A DNA stretch of 64,000 nucleotides from Nilaparvata lugens (Eukaryota > Arthropoda > Insecta > Hemiptera > Delphacidae), in the NCBI RefSeq assembly GCF_014356525.2, contig NC_052511.1:49056832-49120831 (forward strand), read 5' to 3'. The notes under the pieces were generated by a model. That model searched no databases, was not told the DNA's origin, and saw only the letters and a list, made by a program, of their open reading frames with translations. A program made the position numbers and the translations under genes. Shown one piece after another: positions 20,446-29,951 of the stretch (position 1 is the stretch's first letter; each line of letters starts with the position of its first letter).

Positions 20446-20446
20446 C
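20381..20446. repeat. (GA)n microsatellite
   Basis: About 32 GA units with one interruption. It accounts for the serine/leucine-rich minus-strand frame over it. Confidence 0.9.
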
Positions 20447-20704
20447 AGATAGTTGTGTATATCCGAAAGAGAGAGCTTACAAGTAACATGGGAGAAATGG
20501 GATGAATGACAACAAAAGGGAATGAGGAGAGAGAATGGTGGAATGTAATAACTCGAGCGAAGGAATGGAGAAAGAATATTTGAAAATAATTATTCAACTA
20601 TAGTTTTTGTCACACCAATCTTCTTTCGTTTATCGAATCCCATCAGAACACATGTCTTGAACACCTACTTTATTTCTGTTTTTTAACCAGATCACTCCCG
20701 TGTT

Positions 20705-20870
20705 ATCGGATGGGCACGTTAAACTGTCGGTCCCGGCTGAAGTATGACAGTCGTAAGGCCCATTGACGGCTCAAATTATATATTCAGGCGGTGGAACCTT
20801 CCCGCAAGGGACTCCCCACCACCAAAAGCCATACGAATTTACTTACTTTTTTTATTTCTTGGTATGATCG
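20705..20870 (+). mobile_element. RTE-like LINE 3' UTR fragment
   Basis: CACGTTAAACTGTCGGTCCCGGCTG...GTAAGGCCCATTGACGG...AGGCGGTGGAACCTTCCCG...AAAAGCCATACG is the 3' UTR type I recognise from RTE-clade LINEs of insects. The shared TCGGTCCCGGCTG also occurs at 55,452. No coding region remains upstream. Confidence 0.6.
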
Positions 20871-21470
20871 AGTCTCTGGTATTCCTCATTTACATAACTA
20901 TATTATCGTCAATTTTTTTAAAATTCCTCAAACGTTTCTCTAGTGAGATAATTATAGTTCATACTTTCAGAATTCCTCATAAATGACATCGATGCATCTC
21001 TTCCAATTAATGCCGGTATTTTCAAGTTTTTCTCACTCGAGTTAGAACTATCTTGTTGGTTGCAATAACTGAAGCAATAGAATGCTTTATTATGCTTTAT
21101 TAATGCTTTATTTTAATATTCTCAAATGGAATATTTGATCATCATCAACGTACACAAATCAAGCTATGAATGAAAATGACGAATTGCAAGATTGCATCCA
21201 ATATTTAGACGCTTTCTGTTGCATTGTAATTTATTGCAACAGAAATCCTCTTGAGATATACTTGAACTCAAGAGAATATTTTTATGATATTCAGGGTGGC
21301 TCTGAGGGGGATTGTTTGCACCCAACTGCACCCTTGAAGTTCTTGGGGAAGTTTTTTGCGTACCTCATTTGTGTGGAGGCTGGTACTAAATTTGTGGGAG
21401 GGTGCTTCATTGTTCTTCAACCTAGACATGATCATATATTATTCTCACACTCATATGAATAAATAAATAA
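20870..21470. other. No supported gene
   Basis: A 98-codon frame at 21,166-21,462 has no motif. Two small hairpins lie in it (TTCTGTTGCA/TGCAACAGAA near 21,215-21,245 and CTCTTGAG/CTCAAGAG near 21,249-21,272). The function, if any, is unknown. Confidence 0.35.
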
Positions 21471-21471
21471 T

Positions 21472-22209
21472 ATGAATCACATATGATACATATGAATCTA
21501 ACACTCAACACAAATAAACTAGTAGTTCTGTGAACAGTAGACCTCGCGCTCAGTAAGTTACATTGACCTGTTGTTATGTTTTCTCAAACATTAATAAATA
21601 ATTTATCAATTTAAAATTTCTAGAAAAAATCCTAAATAAACATAGAGCTTTCTGTCCTATATCGTACTATGACGTGTCGTCCCGGAATGTGAGTGTGAGC
21701 GCTGTTATCAGCTCTAGCTGCAACTGTCTACAACGTTGATGGAAAGATACAATTTTCAAAATGTTCGATGTTTTTGAACGGGTAGTATTATAGTCAACTG
21801 TCTACTAACGTTAATGGAAAGATACATTTTCAAGATGTTTGATGTTTTTGAACGGGTAGTATTATAGTCCACTAAACAGCTGATTTATGATGAATAATTC
21901 TATAGTCTGATTTTTACGGTAATATTGGCGTATGAAGGAGGCTCCTTTTTCCTTTTATATTATCCTTGAAATGCAAAATTTCCAAAAACCTTGTATATAC
22001 GTCGACGCGCAATATAAAAAGGGAATATACCTGTCAAATTTCATGAAAATCTATTACCGACTTTCGCCGTGAATGCGCAACATATAAAACATTCAAACAT
22101 TTAAACATTAAGAGGAATGCCAAACCGTCGACTTGAATCTTAGACCTCTCTTCGCTCGGTAAATGAATCTCATATGATACATATGAATCTTACACTTAAC
22201 ACAAATAAA
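21472..22209. mobile_element. Family E repeat (copy 2, long form) between 46-bp direct repeats
   Basis: Family E spans 21,518-22,160 with a different 5' region from the short form (GCGCTCAGTAAGTTACATTG..., with a tandem AACGGGTAGTATTATAGTC). It is bracketed by ATGAATC(A/T)CATATGATACATATGAATCT...AACACAAATAAA at 21,472-21,517 and 22,163-22,209. The element therefore either split one unit of an existing tandem repeat or made an unusually long duplication. Confidence 0.65.
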
Positions 22210-22275
22210 TAATGTGTAAAGTTTAAAAATAAAGACATTTAACAATTTAATCTATACAGGCTTGCGAAATATTAC

Positions 22276-22734
22276 GGTGGGCCTGTACTATTCACATACC
22301 GTAACTTGACTCTTTACTCTTCACTACAGCTCATGTTATAAACGTATTACACAAGATAAACCTACCATCATTGTAATACATAATATGTGATCTTGTGTAA
22401 TACCATAGAGAAACAATAGCGTAAGTAGATATCCCATGGTTTAGGGAATTAATGTCGCAACTTTTACTGTTATCTCAAGTCGATTATTGTCAATTTTTAC
22501 TGTTTTGTTGGGGTGAGAGTGTACGAACGGCACAATTTGAGAGACTACCAGCGTCACACAGCTGCATGTGGAAGAACTACGTGAACTATCGGCTTGGTTT
22601 AAAAGTTAAAGTTGCGACATAAACGCTCTATACCATGGGATATCTACTTAGTGCTATCATTTCTCTATGGTATATAACGTGAGCTGTAGTAAAAGAGTAG
22701 AGTCAAGTACGGAAGGTGAATAGTATAGGCCACC
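22276..22734. mobile_element. Family D TIR element, host of a family C insertion
   Basis: The ends GGTGGGCCTGTACTATTCAC...CTTGACTCT...CTACAGCTCATGTTATA and TATAACGTGAGCTGTAG...AGAGTCAAGTAC...GTGAATAGTATAGGCCACC are inverted repeats of about 60 bp. A small inner palindrome, ATTACACAAGAT/ATCTTGTGTAAT, adjoins the insertion site. No protein is encoded. Confidence 0.65.
22403..22670. mobile_element. Family C element inside family D
   Basis: CCATAGAGAAACAATAGCG... / ...CATTTCTCTATGG are inverted arms with the usual interior (GGGGTGAGAGTGTACGAACGGC). The left flank is TAATA and the right is TATAT, an imperfect version of the 5-bp TSD seen in other copies. It lies within the arms of the family D element. 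Confidence 0.75.
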
Positions 22735-22739
22735 ATGCT

Positions 22740-23340
22740 ATCTATATACATATACAATTCCAACAAAAAGCGAGTTTTTCAAAATCCGGTGTTTCTATTC
22801 ATAATTCACTCTCCTACCTTTAATCTCGAATAGAGTTTGTTAATATGAGTTCAAACATCAGGTAAACTCAGCTTGAACTCAGTTCGCAGTTGGTCTTGTT
22901 TGGATCAAACTTTTTTCGAAATCCATTAAAAGTTCTCAACTAACGTAACACAAACATTATTCTCAGAAGGTGCCGGATATGGAAGTGTGTGTTTGGATTT
23001 GATAAAAGCTATTTAATGTGCGGATTTTATAATTTTCGAGATGTGGTGATAGATTTTGATAACAGTTGAAATTTTCTCACTGTATTTACGACAGTTTTCA
23101 ATCGAGGGATTTGAAGTTTTTTGTTGACAAAAATCAACTTGTTGACATTAAATTATCAGGATGAACCATGATTTCCTGTCCCAAATATAATCAATGTCGT
23201 TATTCGAGTTTGTGAGGATGTAAGAGTGAATAACTATTTGATTGTTGGTTAATGGAATATTGCAATTAATAGCTTCAAAGAATCCGTGTGCTTATAGTCT
23301 TCAATAGCGTCAATCCTTTGAATTCATTTACATTTCCGAC
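22740..23340. other. AT-rich stretch, nothing recognised
   Basis: There is no open frame with a motif and no repeat shared with the rest of the window. Confidence 0.35.
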
Positions 23341-23365
23341 CCTTTTCTTTGAGATAGAACAATAG

Positions 23366-23765
23366 TTGAGGCAAGATTTTTTCTATTCTTTAGTGAGAAG
23401 TTTCGATATTCCTTCCAAGTATTTTTTTTATTTCTCCATTACTTCGAATGACCCAACCTTCAGCTGTTCTTATGGGTCCCCATATTCTTCTGATAATTTT
23501 TCGTTCGAAGACTCTGAGATCTTTCACGTTATTCATGAGAATGGTCCATGCTTCGCATCCGTATGTAGCAATGGGCCGGATAAGAGTTCTATAGAGTTTC
23601 AGTTTAATTCTACGGTAGACCAGGCTTGAGCAGAAGATGTACTTGTAACGGAAGTAAGTTCTATTTGCACTCTATTATTCTATTGGTGATTTCACTACTC
23701 ACATAGTTTTTGTTATTAATAGCTGAGCCCAGATATTCAAACTCAATTACTCCCTCGAGAGAGGG
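23366..23765 (-). pseudogene. Non-LTR reverse transcriptase C-terminal remnant (RTE/CR1-like)
   Basis: On the minus strand, about 23,720-23,765 reads EFEYLGSAINNKN...EITNRI. In another frame, about 23,370-23,600 reads KLKLYRTLIRPIATYGCEAW and then FERKIIRRIWGP. YLGS, the LY(R/K)xLI(R/L)PxxxYG(C/A)E(A/T)W block and FERKxLRxIxGP are the conserved end of the thumb/connection region of non-LTR retrotransposon ORF2. The frame shifts and in-frame stops show it is dead. The plus-strand 87-codon frame over it is a shadow. Confidence 0.8.
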
Positions 23766-24023
23766 AGAAAAGAAGTTCAATGGAGACTTAATGTGTTACT
23801 CAAATCTAATTTCTCAACTTCTCAATGAGTAAGAATTGATTCATCTCATTCATTCATTTTTTGAATCCATTGAATCAAACCGTTACAACCGTACTAGAAC
23901 ATTGTCATGAATAAAGATAACAGAAATTCCTGATGATTTTATTCAAAGACGTTGCTATCGCAGTAGCACTATACTACATTATCCAACACGTGATAAATAT
24001 ATATAAATTTAATTTATTACTTC

Positions 24024-24229
24024 ACTAGCCGTCAGGCTCGCTTCGCTCGCCATATCCGTCTAGCCAGGGGGCTCCGCCCTCTGGACTCCAGACTGGATCG
24101 TCCAAGAATGAGATCAGCAGGCTCGCTTCGCTCGCCTGCATTTTTCATTTGAGCATTTTTATCATATGTTGGGACGATCCAGTCGCGGGTCCAGACTAAA
24201 CGGATATCTCGAGCGAAGCGACGGCCAGT
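24024..24229. mobile_element. GC-rich foldback element, CTCGCTTCGCTCGCC type
   Basis: ACTAGCCGTCAGGCTCGCTTCGCTCGCCATATCCGT and ACGGATATCTCGAGCGAAGCGACGGCCAGT are imperfect inverted ends. ACTGGATCGTCC / GGGACGATCCAGT form a second inverted pair. A related left end is at 51,112. It is non-coding, and its GC content contrasts with its surroundings. Confidence 0.65.
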
Positions 24230-24529
24230 AATATAATATTCCCAGGAATAGCTCTGATTGAAGTAGCAGTGCCCAATAAATTTTTCCGCGATAGATGCAT
24301 TTCAATCTTCAACTTGGTGCCAACCTAACAAAGTCAACTCAACTTAATGCCAACCTGATAAAAATAATTATCAATTTAGTTACCAGTTAACAACTGTTTC
24401 GAAGACGTACTCTCTCTAGATTATAGTTCTATATTAACATAAGGTATGAACATTTTTCAATTATAATTAAGAGAATAAGAAGAATATACATGCTAAAAAA
24501 ACGAACTTCAAACCTTTAAAACCACCCTT

Positions 24530-24705
24530 AGAGTTAAAATATTGCCAAAAGATTTCTTAGTGCGCCTATTCCTACCAAATTTGAACGTTTTTGGTCCGGT
24601 AGATTTTTAGTTCTGCGAGTGAGTGAGTGAGTCAGTCAGTCAGTCAGTCAGTCAGTCAGTCAGTGAGTGAGTGCCATTTCGCTGTTATATATATAGATGA
24701 CGTAG
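24530..24705. repeat. Dispersed repeat 3' part with (GTCA)n / (GTGA)n
   Basis: ATTTGAACGTTTTTGGTCCGGTAGATTTTTAGTTCTGCGAG is followed by a (GTGA)n(GTCA)n run of about 60 bp and GTGCCATTTCGCTGTTATATATATAGATG. The flanks look like a transposable-element terminus, but no second copy is present to define it. Confidence 0.5.
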
Positions 24706-25255
24706 TTCCATTCCAATCAGTATTTTTATCCATTAACCAATAATACGCTTTTGTTGAATAGTTAGAAATAAACCTCCATATAGGCCTACTATTTAAATGC
24801 ACTTCATATATGTTATATTACACAGCGATGATCTCCAATAATACTAATTTCTAATAATAATTATTTCTTCTTCAATCTCTTCTCATACATACTATTTAAT
24901 TGGTAATACGCGTCCATCCCCTTTCCTCCTTTATCACATGCCAAAACTACCATCCAAACTTTTAAACCAAATCTTCCATTCAAACTTTAAAACTTCCATC
25001 CCAAGTTTTATCTATTAATGCAGTTGCGTATAATACAACACTTCCAGAGATTTATTATTTCTTTCACCCACCGCATGGCCTCTCTCACTTTCTCAGTAGA
25101 TTTTCTAATTGATCATAACTATTTCCCTCTTCTTCTTTTCTACACACGTTTATTCATATCGAGAAACGACCGAGAATGCAGTAAGATAAATCAGTTCTGA
25201 GATCCCGAAATTCCTATTATTCTTAAAACTGGCTATGCGCCAAAACTCCAAATAT
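24706..25255. other. No supported gene
   Basis: AT-rich. A 60-codon frame (25,018-25,200) has no motif. Confidence 0.35.
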
Positions 25256-25560
25256 ATTCACAGAATATGTATAGTTATATTCATAGTTTACTCCATATTT
25301 AGATTCCATTTATAGCTATATTCATGGTTTAGAATATATATTCACTAAGTTGATAGATAGTTATATTCATGGTTTTGGATGTATATATACACATACTTTA
25401 TAAATAGTTATATTCATAGTTGTGACTATAAACACAGATTTGTTGGCCAAAACTCCAGCTATATTCTCAGAATATGTTTTTTCTATATACTTAGTTTCCA
25501 TACATGGTTTTAGATATACACACACATATACATCATAAAATAAATTAATAATACATTGTA
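25255..25560. repeat. Irregular AT repeat with 'agttatattcatggttt' word
   Basis: Variants of TAGTTATATTCATGGTTT recur about six times between 25,270 and 25,420 at irregular spacing, and again near 26,175-26,210 beyond the family B insertion. The insertion appears to have landed in this repeat tract. Confidence 0.55.
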
Positions 25561-25588
25561 ACACATTGTAACATTGTAATTTATAATA

Positions 25589-26171
25589 CATTGTGACACA
25601 GAATAAGGGGAACTTTTAAAAACATTAGTGGGAAGGACAAAAATGATTTTATTCAAACTAATGTGAAGTTCAAGACTTGCCATTTGAGAATTATTAATAA
25701 CATCAATCACTTTTTGAAAATTACATCTTCAAGATGGCTTCTTCCTAAACGAATACACTCTTGAAATCTGTGTTGACGATTCCTCATTGATCGCTGCAAC
25801 ATCTGCGTTTCCTGGTCCCATGAGCTGTCCACATGCGATTTTCTGTTTGTGGACCTATCTCGAATCAAACGTTTTCACAACTTGACCAATAACTGTGGTT
25901 GAATCATAACAGGCAATTCAAAATGAAATTAACAATATCCCAGCTGAAATGTTGCAGCAATCGTTCAGGAATCCCAACACAGATTTCAAGAGTGTATTCA
26001 TGCAGGAGGAAGCCATCTTGAAGAATTAATTGTAAAAAAGTGATAGATGTTATAATTTATTCTCAAATGGCAAGTCTTGAACTATACATTAGTTTGAATA
26101 AAATTATTTTTGCCCTTCCCACTAATGTTTTATACCGTTTTCAAAAGCTCCCGTTATTCTGTGTCTCTCTG
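25589..26171. mobile_element. Family B: inverted-duplicated transposase 3' ends (copy 2), opposite orientation
   Basis: The ends are CATTGTGACACAGAATAAGGGGAA and CCCGTTATTCTGTGTCTCTCTG with TA flanks. The right arm (plus, about 25,925-26,040) encodes NNIPAEMLQQSFRN and, one frame away, RFQECIHAGGSHLEELIVKK then stop. The left arm (minus) carries the diverged version of the same tail. Relative to the 17.8-kb copy the whole element is reversed. No DDE core remains. Confidence 0.75.
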
Positions 26172-26514
26172 TATATAGTTATATTCATAGTATTGTGACT
26201 ATAGTTATACGAATCCATAGTTGAGGTTATTCTCTTCAACCCATTGCTGTTGAACGAAATTGGAACGTTTTTTGAAACGGATTTTATTTGCAGTTGGTAT
26301 TTTAAACCGTGGCAGACTGTTAATGAGAGTGCGCTCATGGGGGTTTTGGAACAACTGTTATTAGTGTGAGCTTAGTCATGGGGTTCTCAAAATAATTATT
26401 GGATTACAAACATGGAGAAATCACAATGAATTTGGTATGGTACATGCGTTTTAATGTGGGGTATTAAAGGTTTGCGACATTGAAGCTTTATAAACCATAT
26501 TCTATTCTGACCTG
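26172..26514. other. No supported gene
   Basis: Contains the continuation of the AT repeat and otherwise unrecognised sequence. Confidence 0.35.
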
Positions 26515-27018
26515 TAGTAGGTCCACGTTATTATGGTATTGGAGAAGGATAGCAGAACAGCGTTGTCGAATCTCTGCCTTGCCTCTGCCTTCTATAGAGG
26601 ATAGCTGATGCAGGTACATCTGATGTAATATTAACTGTTCATTCTTGTTGAAAATTGTCAATCATATTCTATTCCCGGCAAGAAAAATATATTTTTAATG
26701 ATTGACTGAATTGGTATGAAATATTTCAATTTTTGTGTAGTTGAGAAGTTGATATTGTGGTAATTATTCATATTGAATGAAAAAGACTAAGAAATTGTCA
26801 AAAAAACAATAATAAATCAGTGGTTTTTTGACAATTTCTTAGTCTTTTCATTCAAAATGAAATATTTTGTTAGGTAATTATACTTCTGCATCGTTAAAAA
26901 CGATTTGTCAGCATTGCAGAGCTAGAAGAGGATAGCGCTGTCTGCTTTGTCTGCAGATAGACAAGGATAGCAACACCAATGTTAATAAAATACTGCCATT
27001 ATAACGTGGACGTGACTA
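26515..27018. mobile_element. Family A MITE (copy 6) with a 130-bp family N insertion
   Basis: The ends TAGTAGGTCCACGTTATTATGG and CTGCCATTATAACGTGGACGTGACTA are an inverted pair. Positions 26,727-26,856 are foreign. They are bounded by an 11-bp direct repeat ATGAAATATTT (26,716-26,726; 26,857-26,867) and contain family N sequence ending in an ACTAAGAAATTGTCAAAAAA hairpin. Confidence 0.75.
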
Positions 27019-27885
27019 CACGATGACAGTACTAACACAGTAGTGAACAGATCAGTTCACAAAATTTAACAGTAAGCTTAGATCTGTGGTACTACTAATT
27101 CTACTAAGACAGTACTCACGATCCAAAAATATTCTATTTAATTGTAAATCTGTAAATCTATCTAAAATCTGTAAAATAATTTAAATGAATATTTCAAGAT
27201 AAAATGATTAACATTGGTTGGTTATAAATAAGGTACTGTAACTTCAAATGTCTCTTTAATTCAATTAATATACATTATGCGAATTAAAACATTTGTTGAG
27301 CATATCACATCTACTTGATAGCACAAACAATATGGTGACTGAAGACATTCCACAAAATATTCTGAGTGTTATTCCTTTGATGAACATACATATTGGATAA
27401 CTATGGCAATTGGTAGCTGATGGGATTAGTATAATAATTTGTATCAAATGAGGTGATTAAATTTAAGACAATTCCTCAAATTATTTATACATCGAATTAT
27501 GAATATCGGTTACATATACGACATTCATTTAATTCATTTTGTGTCATACAACTTTACCGTTGGGTCATTACCTTTATTATTGCGCCATTAATTTTACCGT
27601 TCATCAAAAAATCATAAATTAGGTCATAAAATAGATTTCCCAAAATAGATATCTAACGTTATTCTCTGCATTTTGTTCCATTGACAAGCCTCAATACAAG
27701 ACGCAATAGTCAGCACAAACTGCTAAGCTGATAGAACACGACAAATTCAGTATAACTCAATAAGAACAAGCAACGTATCGCTACAGCGTGAACGGAATAA
27801 AGAGCCAATAAATTGGGCCGGAACAAAGATGTCTCCGAAAGGAAAGCAAAAATGGAGGCGTAAGAAACAATGAATCGACCAGAAA
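27019..27885. other. AT-rich, no gene recognised
   Basis: A 60-codon minus-strand frame (27,265-27,447) has no motif. No repeats shared with the rest of the window are seen. Confidence 0.35.
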
Positions 27886-27889
27886 CAAA

Positions 27890-28690
27890 GATGAGGAAAG
27901 CGAAAGAAAACCAGCAAGAAGGAGAGGGGAAGAATCACAAAGCGAGAAAGTCAAGTAAGAGAGGGGAAGAATGACAAATTCGAAAGATAAACAAGATGGA
28001 AGGTGGAAGAAAAACAGCGAGGAGGAGAGAGAAAGAATGATAAAAAAGTAAAGCAGGAATGAGAGGGAAAGGATGACAAATTCGAAAGATAAACAAGATG
28101 GAAGGCGAAAGAAAAACAGCGAGGAGAGAGAAAGAATGACAAAATAGGAAAGCTGGAATGAGATGGAAAAAATGACAAATTCGAAAGATAAACAAGGAGG
28201 AAGGCGAAAGAAAAACAGCGAGAAGGAGAGAGAAAGAATGATAAATAAAGAAAAGCAGGAATGAGAGGGAAAGAATGACAAAGAGAGAAGGAGAGAGAAA
28301 GAATGATAAATAAAGAAAAGCAGGAATGAGAGGGAAAGAATGACAAATTCGAAAGATAAACAAGGAGGGAAGCAAAAAGGGAGGCAAAAGGAAAACAGCA
28401 AGAAGAGAGTGGAAGAATCACAAAGCGAGAAAGTCAAGTAAGAGAGAGAAAGAATGACAAATTCGAAAGATAAACAAGAAGGAACACGGAAGAAGAACAG
28501 CGAGAAGGAGAGAGAAAGAATGATAAATAAAGAAAAGCAGGAATGAGAGGGAAAGAATGACAAATTCGAAAGATAAACAAGGAGAGAAGCAAAAAGGGAG
28601 GCGAAATAAAAACAGCAAGAAGGAGAGGGGAAGAATCACAAAGGAAGAAGAGAAAGAAGAGGGAAAGAATGACAAATTCGAAAGATAAAG
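27890..28690. repeat. Purine-rich minisatellite, unit about 100-115 bp
   Basis: AATGACAAATTCGAAAGATAAACAAG(A/G) recurs at about 27,973, 28,074, 28,174, 28,342, 28,456, 28,559 and 28,671. Spacers between copies are rich in GGAGAGAGAAAGAATGATAAATAAAGAAAAGCAGGAATGAGAGGGA. The minus strand is so pyrimidine-rich that stop codons are rare and up to three frames stay open together (the longest 260 codons). This explains those frames without invoking a gene. Confidence 0.9.
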
Positions 28691-28890
28691 AAAGCAGTCA
28701 TTGACAACTTCGATTTTATTAGGGCGACGTTCAGAGTCAATTTAGTAGATGGGTGACTTTTGTGTGTGGAAAAAGTATATATATATATTCCAAGCACACA
28801 TGGTATATATTTATATGTATTATTCTATGTAGGTTGTATTTTACAGAGTCTTCATTTATTCTACAGAATACATACCTCTATAGAGATTTA

Positions 28891-29434
28891 AGGCTGTTTG
28901 GTACATTTTTTTGTTATTTAAATTAGATAATCTTTTTCAATATAATTGTTAAGATCATTATAAGAGTGAGAAAAAGTGGCAACTGAAATTTTTAAGTGGT
29001 CTGGTAAGCGAGTTATGGGTTGTTGAAGTGCTAACTCCGTTTTCTTTCGAGATCCTAAACGGTTTCGACTATATTATTAGAACTTCTCTTAAAAATTCAA
29101 GAAATGTATCTTTCCAAACTAAAAAATTTTATTGCCCATATCGTTCATAAATGGAAAAGTAACATTTTTTGTAAATTCGATAACTTGTTTATTTTGGCAT
29201 TAATCGCGAAAAAACGCATATTAGAACAAAGCCAATGATATACTGAATGCATTAAAAAAGAACTCCAATGGAAAATTTGAAACCATTTATGATCTGAAAA
29301 GAAAACTGAGTTTAGCACTTCAACAACCCATAACTCGCTTATTAGACCACTTAAAAATTTCAGTTGCCACTTTTTCTCACTCTTATAATGATCTTAACAA
29401 TAATTATATTGAAAAAGATTATCCAATTTGAATA
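28891..29434. mobile_element. Family F long-TIR element (copy 2), right end replaced by family E
   Basis: AGGCTGTTTGGTACATTTTTT follows TTA. The arms match the 7.3-kb copy, and here the inner junction is uninterrupted (TTTATGATCTGAAAAGAAAACTGAG). The right arm stops at CCAATTTGAATA, where a family E element starts. Confidence 0.65.
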
Positions 29435-29832
29435 ACTAGTAGTTCTGTGAAGAGTAGACCTCACGCAGTATTCTCACCTATAAGTACCTGATTGAAACTA
29501 TAGACCTTATGGAAATACAGCGATAGACTGGCTTCTCCACACATCTGTGTAATCACTTTCCAGCTGATTTATGATGAATAATTCTGTAGTCTGAATTTTT
29601 ACTCTAATATTGGCCCTTAGAAGACTCCTTTTTCCTATTATATTATCCTTGAAATGCAAAATTTCCAAAAACTTTGTGTACATGTCGACGCGCAATTTAA
29701 AAAGGAACATACCTGTCAATTTTCATGAAAATCTATTACCGCGTTTCGCCGTAAATGCGCAACATATAAACATTTAAACATTAAGAGAAATGCCAAACCG
29801 TCAACTTGAATCTTAGACCTCACTTCGCTCGG
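29435..29832. mobile_element. Family E repeat (copy 3), short form, at the end of family F
   Basis: Runs from ACTAGTAGTTCTGTGAAGAG to CACTTCGCTCGGACAA with all the family blocks. TTCTACAGAATACATAC(C/G)TCT occurs to the left of the F-E pair (about 28,868) and again to its right (about 29,880). Confidence 0.7.
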
Positions 29833-29951
29833 ACAAATATTCTATTAATTTTAAAGGTTACTATAATTCTATTTTATATCTACAGAATACATACGTCTGG
29901 ATACATCGATTTAAAGTAAAAGTATAGATATATATATAAAGAGTTTGATAC

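Noticed and set aside
23366..23629. Plus-strand 87-codon frame
   Set aside because: Shadow of the minus-strand reverse transcriptase remnant, which carries recognisable motifs.
27781..28675. Minus-strand open frames up to 260 codons, several overlapping
   Set aside because: They lie on the pyrimidine strand of a purine-rich minisatellite. Stop codons are rare by composition, all three frames are open at once, and the peptides are Phe/Leu/Ser repeats.
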